This document shows, in pieces, positions 53,011-59,310 of a stretch of 59,310 bases of DNA. The position numbers and the translations under genes are program-made. Source of the stretch: Bacteroidota bacterium. GTDB lineage: Bacteria; Bacteroidota; Bacteroidia; Bacteroidales; Prolixibacteraceae. The stretch spans positions 1-59,310 of the forward strand of contig JAHEYT010000052.1 in NCBI GenBank assembly GCA_023251455.1, read 5' to 3'. Position 1 is the first letter of the stretch. The number at the start of each line of letters is the position of its first letter. The notes under the pieces were generated by a model. It saw only the letters and a program-made list of their open reading frames with translations, was not told the origin of the DNA and made no database searches.

Positions 53011-53103
53011 AACTATGATTCTTTTGATGAAATGAATACAATGATTTTGGGAGAATACGACATCAAAGTCAATCATGAAATCAGACAAATCAAGGTTCAG
53101 ACA
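53011..53103 (+). repeat. Dispersed repeat, copy D
   Basis: AACTATGATTCTTTTGATGA, then ATGATTTTGGGAGAATACGA, ATCAAAGTCAATCATGAAAT and GACAAATCAAGGTTCAGAC. Nearly identical to copy C through its first 50 nt. Confidence 0.8.
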
Positions 53104-53120
53104 ACAGTTCACAAACATGG

Positions 53121-53162
53121 AGCGCCAGCCGAAACCTGGCAAAATCGCTGAGGTACGAGTAA
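53121..53162 (+). pseudogene. Leftover permease 3' end (ghost 2)
   Basis: The frame ending at TAA 53160-53162 reads ASRNLAKSLRYE-stop, a degenerate copy of the permease end ATRNPVEALRYE. It follows repeat copy D with no permease body before it. Confidence 0.7.
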
Positions 53163-53273
53163 AAATGTTTCACCCCAAACCTTGAAGTATATAGTGAAAA
53201 TTAGGTGTAACAAAAGAATAAATATGGCGTCTATAGATACGTTAATCCTATTTAAACAATTAAAAAACTAGTT

Positions 53274-54272
53274 ATGAAAATTCTGACTACTATGAAAATG
53301 CACACCATGATTGTAATGCTCATATCTTTACTTTCAATGAACGGATTTTCGAAGGATGACCAGCCTACTATCACAAAGACCTTCGAGATGAAAGAGCCTG
53401 GCTCACTCAACGCCTCATCGTCGGGTGGAGGAGTAACTGTTCAGACACACGATCAACCTCAGGTAATAATACAGGCATTTGTGCGGAAAAATGGGAATGT
53501 CTTATCTCCATCAGATCCAATGGTAAAAGATGTTTTGGAAGCATTCGATCTGAATTTTTCAAAAAGTGGTTCAGCTATTACTGCAATTGTTGAACGCAAG
53601 TCGCGCATGAACTTCTGGAATAATACAGGTATTTCATTAACCATTATTGTCCCGAAGGAAATGTCGTGCAAAGTTTCGTCAAGCGGTGGTGGTGTAAAAA
53701 TTTCAGGAGTGAAGGGAACACACAATTTCTCCAGCAGCGGTGGTGGTGTACACCTGGAAAATGTAACTGGTACTACTGAAGCAAAGTCGTCTGGCGGCGG
53801 TGTGCATGTGGCGAAACAGAACGGGGATATCCGTTTAAGCTCTAGCGGAGGTGGTGTTACTTTAGATGATGCACAGGGAAGCGTTTATGCACATAGTTCA
53901 GGCGGAGGTGTAAGTCTGAAGAATATTCACGGTAATGTGGATGCCGGCAGCAGCGGTGGAGGAGTAAATGTTTCAGGAGAGTGTGCTTCGGTAAAAGCCA
54001 AATCCAGCGGGGGATCAGTTCATGTCGATATCAGCAAGTTAAGCAAGGAATTAAACCTTGAATCCAGCGGTGGTGGAGTTGATGCACTCATTCGCAACGG
54101 TAAAAATCTTGGCCTCGATCTGGATTTGCAATCCGACAGGGTAAACATTGAACTTCAAAATTTTTCAGGAAAATCGGAGAAAAACCGTGTAAAAGGGACC
54201 ATGAATAATGGAGGAATTCCGGTTTACATGCATGCATCCGGCGGAAACGTAAATGTGCGGTTCGAAGAATAG
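53274..54272 (+). CDS. DUF4097-like secreted beta-helix protein with SSGGGV repeats
   Basis: Secreted protein of 332 residues. Signal region about 1-27 (MHTMIVMLISLLSMNGFSKDD). A first SSSGGGVTV is followed by about 80 residues with LTIIVPKEMSCKV, and then nine more SSGGGV-type turns about every 18-20 residues (SSSGGGVKI, SSSGGGVHL, SSGGGVHV, SSSGGGVTL, SSGGGVSL, SSGGGVNV, SSGGSVHV, SSGGGVDA, ASGGNVNV). This is the DUF4097/adhesin beta-helix pattern, related in style to the head-GIN proteins at 16-17.5 kb. It may belong to the efflux transcript, but a 270-nt gap with repeats intervenes. Function unknown. Confidence 0.82.
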   Translation: MKILTTMKMHTMIVMLISLLSMNGFSKDDQPTITKTFEMKEPGSLNASSSGGGVTVQTHDQPQVIIQAFVRKNGNVLSPSDPMVKDVLEAFDLNFSKSGSAITAIVERKSRMNFWNNTGISLTIIVPKEMSCKVSSSGGGVKISGVKGTHNFSSSGGGVHLENVTGTTEAKSSGGGVHVAKQNGDIRLSSSGGGVTLDDAQGSVYAHSSGGGVSLKNIHGNVDAGSSGGGVNVSGECASVKAKSSGGSVHVDISKLSKELNLESSGGGVDALIRNGKNLGLDLDLQSDRVNIELQNFSGKSEKNRVKGTMNNGGIPVYMHASGGNVNVRFEE

Positions 54273-54315
54273 CAGAAAGTGAAAATAAGGGGATCAAAAA
54301 CTTTAATTGCATAAA

Positions 54316-54360
54316 ATGAATGGCTATGATTGGAGATTACTTTCAAACATAGCCATTCAT
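54316..54360. terminator. Inverted repeat between convergent genes
   Basis: ATGAATGGCTATG (54316-54328) and CATAGCCATTCAT (54348-54360), perfect 13-bp arms, 19-nt loop, no T-run. Likely a terminator or RNA end for one or both converging genes. Confidence 0.5.
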
Positions 54361-54386
54361 AAAATCAGGGGAATCATAGTTCCCGA

Positions 54387-55217
54387 CTATATTGTTATTT
54401 GATTCGGGTCTTCCCCCATCCGGACATTTCGGTCCAGTTTGTCGATCAGTGCCACATCTTCTTCGGCCAGTTCAAAGTCGAAAACAGCGGCATTGCTGAT
54501 GATTCGTTCAGGGGTTACTGATTTGGGGATGGTAACCACTCCTTTCTGAATGTCCCAGCGCAAAACGATTTGAACCGGCGATTTTTGGTATTTAGCTGAA
54601 AGTTTCTGAAGCAATTCAATTTCATTCACCCGGCCTTTCATAATCGGGCGCCATGCTTCGGGCTGAATCTGGTTTTCGCGACAGAATTTCAGCAATTCGG
54701 GCTGTACCAACTCCGGATGAAACTCAAACTGATTGATCATCGGCTTGATGCGCGAATTTTCCATCAGCCGTTTCAAGTGAGGAATCAGAAAATTGCAGAC
54801 ACCAATTGCCCGAATCTGACCTTTTTCGTAAAGTTCCTCCATGGCTTTCCAGGTTTCGAACGTGGTGCCCGTTTGCGGCCAATGAATCAGGTAAAGATCA
54901 AGGTAATTGGTTTGTAACTTTTCAAGGCTGGTTTCAAAAACTTTAATTGTTGAATGATAACCCTGATCGCTGTTCCAGACTTTTGTGGTCAGAAAGATTT
55001 CTTCGCGCGCAACGCCACTTTCGATGACTGCCTCGCCCACCCGATGCTCGTTTTGGTAATAGGTAGCCGTATCGATGCTTCGGTAGCCTGCCTGAAGCGC
55101 GCACTGAATCGCGGCAATAACTTCGGAACCGGAACCGGCCCGGTGAACGCCAAGTCCCAGCCAGGGCATTTCAACACCATTGTATAATTTCGTTGTTGGT
55201 ATTTTTGTATCAGCCAT
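54387..55217 (-). CDS. Aldo/keto reductase (2,5-diketogluconate reductase-like)
   Basis: Cytoplasmic NADPH-dependent carbonyl reductase of 276 residues, normal for the family. The catalytic tetrad is visible in SIDTATYYQNE (Asp, Tyr), LTTKVWN (Lys) and LYLIHWPQTG (His). VTIPKSVTPERIISNAAVFDFEL is the cofactor-phosphate site. No signal peptide, unlike the Tat enzyme at 14680. It follows the CoA-binding protein gene by 21 nt, so the pair is likely co-transcribed. Confidence 0.92.
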   Translation of the reverse strand: MADTKIPTTKLYNGVEMPWLGLGVHRAGSGSEVIAAIQCALQAGYRSIDTATYYQNEHRVGEAVIESGVAREEIFLTTKVWNSDQGYHSTIKVFETSLEKLQTNYLDLYLIHWPQTGTTFETWKAMEELYEKGQIRAIGVCNFLIPHLKRLMENSRIKPMINQFEFHPELVQPELLKFCRENQIQPEAWRPIMKGRVNEIELLQKLSAKYQKSPVQIVLRWDIQKGVVTIPKSVTPERIISNAAVFDFELAEEDVALIDKLDRNVRMGEDPNQITI

Positions 55218-55238
55218 TAATCCTGAATTTTAACGAGA

Positions 55239-55679
55239 TTACAATTTTCCGAATATCCCAACGATTGTCCGGTGGAATTTATGGACCGATTTCACCGGCG
55301 GAGCATACATCATGATGCATTTCTTAGAAACTACCGGTAATTTTAACTGATCAATCGTTTCCTGAACTTCTTTTGACCAGGCACCTTGCTGCAACCAAAT
55401 GTTTTTCAGGCCAATTTGTGCGGCTTCTTCCAATACCGGAGGAACATTTTTAGGTGGAATGGAAATCCACACACCATCCACTTTCCCGCTTAAACTTTTC
55501 AAATCAGGATAGCAGGTCATTCCATCAATCTCCTTCGCTTCAGGATGAACCGGAAAAATTTCATACCCTTTTGCCTTCAACTCTTTACTGGCCATGTTGC
55601 CAAACTTTTTGCCCGAACGCGATATGCCTACAACGGCTATTCGTTTTGAGCCGACGAAATTATCAATCAACGGATTCAT
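55239..55679 (-). CDS. CoA-binding domain protein (YccU-like)
   Basis: Small cytoplasmic Rossmann-fold protein of 146 residues. The pattern SKRIAVVGISRSGKKFGNMASKELKAKGYEIFPVHPEA and VWISIPPKNVPPVLEEAAQIGLKNIWLQQGA marks the CoA_binding_2 family, which resembles the CoA-binding part of succinyl-CoA synthetase without a catalytic domain. The family's function is unclear. It is upstream of the aldo/keto reductase. Confidence 0.9.
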   Translation of the reverse strand: MNPLIDNFVGSKRIAVVGISRSGKKFGNMASKELKAKGYEIFPVHPEAKEIDGMTCYPDLKSLSGKVDGVWISIPPKNVPPVLEEAAQIGLKNIWLQQGAWSKEVQETIDQLKLPVVSKKCIMMYAPPVKSVHKFHRTIVGIFGKL

Positions 55680-55768
55680 AAGTTGAGTTTTAAAGTTTTG
55701 GTGAATTTACGGCTTTTGGAGCAAGTCATCATTACCTTTTAATGGATTTTGATTAGTTAAATTTTTAA

Positions 55769-55810
55769 AATCAAAGTCCATCCTGAAATCAGACGAATCA
55801 AGGTTTAGAT
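55769..55810 (+). repeat. Dispersed repeat, copy E
   Basis: AATCAAAGTCCATCCTGAAA then ATCAGACGAATCAAGGTTTAGA. Its end forms the stop codon and last codons of the minus-strand btuD-like gene (stop 55798-55800). Confidence 0.75.
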
Positions 55811-56616
55811 AATCGATCCTGAATCTCTTTCAAAACCTTCCGTGAAGCAAGAAAAATGGCAGGTTTGCCCGAAAGTGGATTATTTTGTGTGACCACAACG
55901 GTTTGATAAACGTCTTCGATGTTCTGAAAAGTCAGTACTTCTTCCGGAGTGCCCTGCGTGTGTATTTTGCCCTGATTAACCAGAATCAGCCGGTCACAAT
56001 ATTCCGAAGCCAAATTCAGATCGTGAATAACCATCAGAACCGACAATCCCATTTCCTGATTCAATTGCTGCAACACATTAAGGATGTGAACCTGATGCGT
56101 AATGTCGAGGTGCGATGTTGGTTCGTCGAGCAAAAGCAGTTGTGGTTGCTGGGTCAGGGCGCGGGCTATCCCGGCTAGTTGCTGCTCGCCACCGCTCAAT
56201 TCCGACATCAACTGATCTTTAAACCGCCAGGTATCGGTCATTTCCATGTATTTGCGGGCAATTTCGAAATCTTCGTTGGTCTCAAAAAAATTGAAACGGC
56301 TGTGGTAAGGAATCCGTCCCATCAAAACGTAATCTTCCACGCTCATGTCGCCCGCTTCGATAAACTGACTGACAATGGCAATGTTCTGCGCCCGTTCACG
56401 CAACGAAAACGACTTCAGGTTTTTGTCTGAAAGCAATATTATACCCGACTTCAATCCCAATATTCCTGTAATTGCGCGGAAGAGCGTAGTTTTTCCCGAT
56501 CCGTTGGGGCCAATAATTCCGGCAAACGAACCTCGCGGAATCTCGAAATTAATGTCGGACAATTGGAATTTTGGATATCCGCAACTCAGGTTTTGTATGG
56601 TCAGGATGTTGCTCAT
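55798..56616 (-). CDS. btuD: Cobalamin/iron-type ABC transporter ATP-binding protein
   Basis: ATPase of 272 residues of the BtuD/FecE family. It has Walker A GPNGSGKTT (36-44), signature LSGGEQQLAGIARALT, Walker B/D-loop LLLLDEPTSHLDITHQ and H-loop MVIHDLNLASEYCDR. It overlaps the permease stop by 4 nt. Neighbouring cobO and cobQ favour vitamin B12 or cobinamide over siderophore as substrate; the symbol rests on that context. Its final codons lie within repeat copy E. Confidence 0.88.
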   Translation of the reverse strand: MSNILTIQNLSCGYPKFQLSDINFEIPRGSFAGIIGPNGSGKTTLFRAITGILGLKSGIILLSDKNLKSFSLRERAQNIAIVSQFIEAGDMSVEDYVLMGRIPYHSRFNFFETNEDFEIARKYMEMTDTWRFKDQLMSELSGGEQQLAGIARALTQQPQLLLLDEPTSHLDITHQVHILNVLQQLNQEMGLSVLMVIHDLNLASEYCDRLILVNQGKIHTQGTPEEVLTFQNIEDVYQTVVVTQNNPLSGKPAIFLASRKVLKEIQDRLSKP

Positions 56617-57644
56617 CGGCTTTTATTGAGTGAACGGATTGATCTGCGGCTCATCATCAGCAAGAAAACAACTCCGCCAACAATTCCGGTAATTACACCA
56701 ATGGGCAATTCGTTGGGCGAAATAATGGTTCGGGCAATAACATCCGACAAAACCAGGAAAATAGAGCCCGACAAAAAAGAACTGACGAGCAGAATGCGGT
56801 AGTCGGAACCCACCAGAATGCGCATCAGGTGCGGAATAATCAATCCGACAAAGCCGATTACACCCGCTACTGCCACTGAAACTCCGGCAAGCAGCGAAGC
56901 CATCAGAAACAAGAGTTTGATGGCGGTATCGGTATTAATTCCGAGGTGCTTGGCCTTTTCCTCACCCAATCTTAACGCATTGAGCGGCTGCACAAACAGG
57001 TACGAAACGGCTAGCGAGCAAACTGAAAGTATGAGTGTGATGTATATCAGCGACATATCAGGTTCATCCAACGAACCCATGATCCAGAAAATAATGCCGT
57101 GAAGATTTTCGGAGCTGGTGGTGGCCATCAAAAGCATCATCGACGATGACGCGATGAAACTGATCATCACACCGGTAAGCAGCATGGTTTGAATGTTCAC
57201 CCTGCCATTACGTGTGCTGATCGTATAAACCAGGAAAATAATCAGGAACGATCCGGCAAACCCGGCAACCGGCAGCACAAACGACCCGATGAGTTGATGC
57301 AATCCGAAGACAATGGCAAAGGCAACACCAAGTGACGCACCGCCAGAAATTCCAAGTGTATAAGGCTCAACCAGTGGGTTGCGGTAAACGCCTTGCAAAA
57401 GTATTCCCGAAAGGCTGAGCGCACCACCAACAGCAATTCCCAACAGCACGCGCGGAAAACGGATCTGGCTCAAAATGGTGTATTCCATACTTTCGTGCCC
57501 TTTCCGGAGAATGCCGAAAATGTCCATGAATCCGAGGTTCATTTCGCCCATTGACAACGACAAAACGACTGAGGCAACAAGTAGGACCAGCAATCCGGCC
57601 AGATAAATCGACCAACGAACATATTTTTTACGAATTTCGCTCAT
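56613..57644 (-). CDS. btuC: Cobalamin/iron-type ABC transporter permease (FecCD/BtuC family)
   Basis: Inner-membrane permease of 343 residues with about ten helices. Family motifs are RFPRVLLGIAVGGALSLSGILLQGVYRNPLVEPYTLGISGGASLG, LGEEKAKHLGINTD and GFVGLIIPHLMRILVGSDYR. The first part is typical of BtuC/FecD. No substrate-binding protein (BtuF) gene lies in the window; it may be upstream of cobQ or elsewhere. It starts 95 nt after cobO. Confidence 0.9.
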   Translation of the reverse strand: MSEIRKKYVRWSIYLAGLLVLLVASVVLSLSMGEMNLGFMDIFGILRKGHESMEYTILSQIRFPRVLLGIAVGGALSLSGILLQGVYRNPLVEPYTLGISGGASLGVAFAIVFGLHQLIGSFVLPVAGFAGSFLIIFLVYTISTRNGRVNIQTMLLTGVMISFIASSSMMLLMATTSSENLHGIIFWIMGSLDEPDMSLIYITLILSVCSLAVSYLFVQPLNALRLGEEKAKHLGINTDTAIKLLFLMASLLAGVSVAVAGVIGFVGLIIPHLMRILVGSDYRILLVSSFLSGSIFLVLSDVIARTIISPNELPIGVITGIVGGVVFLLMMSRRSIRSLNKSR

Positions 57645-57739
57645 AAAACACTTGAATCTCTGGAAAAGTCAGCCAAAATTAGTCATTCACTGTCATTACC
57701 AACGGTATTTATTCATTTTTTCTGAAATACCTCAATCGC

Positions 57740-58267
57740 TCAAAATTCAATTCCCTGACGACTGTATATTTTCCGGTCGAACGGGTGCTTCACTTTCTGA
57801 ATATAACTCACGTAATCGGCCACTGCAATTAGTCCGTCGCTGGCGCCACGACCTGTGAGTACCAATTCGAGTTTAGCTGGTTTTTGCGCAATAAATTCTA
57901 GCAATTCTTCTTCAGCCAAAATCCTGTCACGCACCGAGATCAGAATCTCGTCAAGAATAAGCATATCCAGGTTTTCAGACTGAATAAATCCTAACAGTTG
58001 GATCAGCCCGTTTTTCACATCTTCGCGACTACTTTCGCGGGTTACCTGGGGGTTAAACGACCAATGTCCTTCGGTAAACCCAAGGATTTTAGCACCCAGC
58101 TTCTGCAAGCTTTGAATCTCGTTGTAGCCATACAACTCGGGCCGTTTGTTGAAATGCACATAACAAACTTTCAGACCATGGCCCAGCGCAAGAACCGCCA
58201 GCCCAACCGACGCGGTGGTCTTGCCTTTTCCTTCGCCGGTATAAATGTGTATTAATCCAGTTTTCAT
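57740..58267 (-). CDS. cobO: Cob(I)yrinic acid a,c-diamide adenosyltransferase (CobA/CobO/BtuR family)
   Basis: Corrinoid adenosyltransferase of 175 residues that transfers the adenosyl group of ATP to cobalt. P-loop GEGKGKTT (11-18) near the N-terminus, then GHGLKVCYVHFNK, LDMLILDEILISVRDRIL and LVLTGRGASDGLIAVADYVSYIQKVKHPFDR, ending YSRQGIEF, all typical of the family. It lies between cobQ and the BtuCD-like transporter, consistent with corrinoid salvage or synthesis. Confidence 0.95.
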   Translation of the reverse strand: MKTGLIHIYTGEGKGKTTASVGLAVLALGHGLKVCYVHFNKRPELYGYNEIQSLQKLGAKILGFTEGHWSFNPQVTRESSREDVKNGLIQLLGFIQSENLDMLILDEILISVRDRILAEEELLEFIAQKPAKLELVLTGRGASDGLIAVADYVSYIQKVKHPFDRKIYSRQGIEF

Positions 58268-58270
58268 TTT

Positions 58271-58314
58271 GTTGCGTGTTTCGGCTTACGAGTTTCGGGA
58301 TGCGTGTTTCAAGT
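58271..58314. repeat. Degenerate GTGTTTCGG/GAGTTTCGG intergenic repeat
   Basis: Units GTTGCGTGTTTCGGC, TTACGAGTTTCGGGA and TGCGTGTTTCAAG at about 14-15 bp period in the cobO-cobQ gap; same style as 27253-27283. Confidence 0.5.
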
Positions 58315-58346
58315 TAATCCCAATTCGAAACTCTTAACAGTCCTAA

Positions 58347-59310
58347 TTATTGGTTCTCTAATATTTTGTAAATGTATTCCATGTCGCAGCATTGGCGAAT
58401 GTGATTGGCCAGCTTATCGTATTGTTCGTTTTTATATTCCGCATAGTTAAATTCTTGAAGTTGTGATTCTTTTCCGCAACTTTTCAGGATCGACTGAATC
58501 ACCATCAAGTTGTCGAAAATTCCGTGAAGGTATGTTCCCCACGTTTTGTCGTTCAGGAAACAGCCGTCAGCCGATCCGTCGCCAAGTATCGCCAGTGGCG
58601 AACCATCGAGCAATTTGGTTTGTCCCATGTGTATCTCATAGCCCCGACAGCTTTCCGGTTCATTCCTGAAGGTAAATTCGCTCTGAACCGTTCGCTTTTC
58701 GGCCGTAAGTGTGGTTACAACCGGCAAAATTCCCAGTCCGGGCATGTACGAAATTTCGCCCTCCACATTTTCCGGATCATGAATTTCGCGGCCCATCATC
58801 TGGTAGCCACCACAAATACCATAAACTGCATTTCCCTTTTGATGACTGTTCAGGACTGCCTTTGCCAGCCCGCTTTTCCGAAGGTAATTTAGATCGCCAA
58901 TCGTATTTTTCGATCCGGGAATAATCACCACATCCGCCTTTTCAATTTCTTCTGGATTGGCCGTGTAAAACAGGTTAATTTCGGGAACCCGTTCCAGTAC
59001 ATTAAAATCGGTGAAATTCGACATGTGGCGCAACAACACTACGGCAATATTTACGCGGTTGGCCTGTGTTTTTCCTGACTTATGATCGATCACCACCGAA
59101 TCTTCATCGTCGATGTGTATATCCCGAAAATACGGAACCACTCCCACGACAGGAACCCCAGTCAGTTGCTCCAGCAGTTGCCGCCCTTCGGCAAACAAAT
59201 CGATGTCGCCCCTGAATTTGTTGATAAGGATACCTTTCACCAGCGCACGTTCTTCAGAAGGAAGCAATTCGAGCGTGCCGTAAACACTGCCGAATACTCC
59301 ACCCCTGTCA
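58347..59310 (-). CDS. cobQ: Cobyric acid synthase CobQ, C-terminal part (start outside window)
   Basis: Glutamine amidotransferase that amidates adenosyl-cobyrinic diamide at four positions. The frame is open to the right edge and begins DRGGVFGSVYGTLELLPSEERALVKGILINKFRGD, the conserved mid-protein block, so about the first 170 residues are outside. The glutaminase domain follows: VVIIPGSKNTIGDLNYL, the nucleophile Cys in VYGICGGYQMMG, and the His of TYLHGIFDN. Same strand as cobO and btuCD, likely one operon. An apparent start near 59267 is a TTG inside the conserved region, so the gene is truncated by the window and not short. Confidence 0.95.
   Translation of the reverse strand, partial: DRGGVFGSVYGTLELLPSEERALVKGILINKFRGDIDLFAEGRQLLEQLTGVPVVGVVPYFRDIHIDDEDSVVIDHKSGKTQANRVNIAVVLLRHMSNFTDFNVLERVPEINLFYTANPEEIEKADVVIIPGSKNTIGDLNYLRKSGLAKAVLNSHQKGNAVYGICGGYQMMGREIHDPENVEGEISYMPGLGILPVVTTLTAEKRTVQSEFTFRNEPESCRGYEIHMGQTKLLDGSPLAILGDGSADGCFLNDKTWGTYLHGIFDNLMVIQSILKSCGKESQLQEFNYAEYKNEQYDKLANHIRQCCDMEYIYKILENQ

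Noticed and set aside
53680..54260. Regular SSGGGV-coding repeats considered as CRISPR or DNA repeat
   Set aside because: The periodicity is in the protein (beta-helix turns) with variable codons; there are no equal spacers or conserved DNA repeats.
57645..58346. Search for a cobalamin riboswitch near cobO/btuC
   Set aside because: The gaps are 95 and 79 nt, with no B12-box-like sequence visible.

Overview
The window looks like chromosomal DNA from a member of the Bacteroidota, most likely a Bacteroidales/Marinilabiliales-type organism; the exact family is inference. Supporting signs are a SusC/SusD pair with a CarboxypepD_reg-like N-terminus, head-GIN (DUF2807) and DUF4097 surface proteins, a PspC/PadR cassette, large FtsX-type permeases, a GxxExxY protein, and several promoters of the Bacteroidota type (TTG, about 20 nt, TAnnTTTG). 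I see no phage, transposase, integrase, CRISPR array, rRNA or tRNA.

Layout. 1-5.3 kb (minus): a metal-efflux operon with a Spy/CnrX-like periplasmic protein, a PepSY membrane protein, and a TolC/CusB/CusA tripartite RND pump whose CusA runs off the left edge. 5.8-11.8 kb (plus): SusC, SusD and a secreted endonuclease/exonuclease/phosphatase-fold enzyme. 12-19 kb: an ABC-F ATPase, a PIG-L deacetylase, a Tat-exported aldo/keto reductase, two tandem head-GIN proteins, a small secreted protein and PgeF. 19.2-25.3 kb (minus): a complete phosphate operon (OprP-like porin, pstS, pstC, pstA, pstB, phoU) with candidate Pho-box-like repeats upstream. 25.5-29.1 kb: a Crp/Fnr regulator divergent from a ferredoxin and Hcp, with a perfect palindrome placed as a class II activator site. 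29.1-32.6 kb: a gene-poor stretch with a 20-bp perfect inverted repeat and small or broken ORFs, then PadR and PspC genes.

32.6-53.0 kb is the most unusual part. An NtrY/NtrC-like two-component pair is divergent from a TolC-HlyD-ABC ATPase-FtsX permease system. The gap between them carries a candidate sigma-54 promoter and a palindrome in enhancer position. The cluster has grown by duplication. It has five about 780-800-residue permeases, two ATPases (one with altered signature and D-loop residues), a GxxExxY gene embedded in a repeat, about 100-bp repeat copies after some permeases, two leftover permease 3' ends, and a small pseudogene. Three permeases share a nearly uniform last 95 residues while their N-terminal parts have diverged.

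53.2-59.3 kb: a DUF4097-like secreted protein with ten SSGGGV-type repeats, an aldo/keto reductase, a CoA-binding protein, and a cobalamin set (BtuD, BtuC, CobO, CobQ cut by the right edge).

All family assignments come from reading the sequences; no search or alignment was run.
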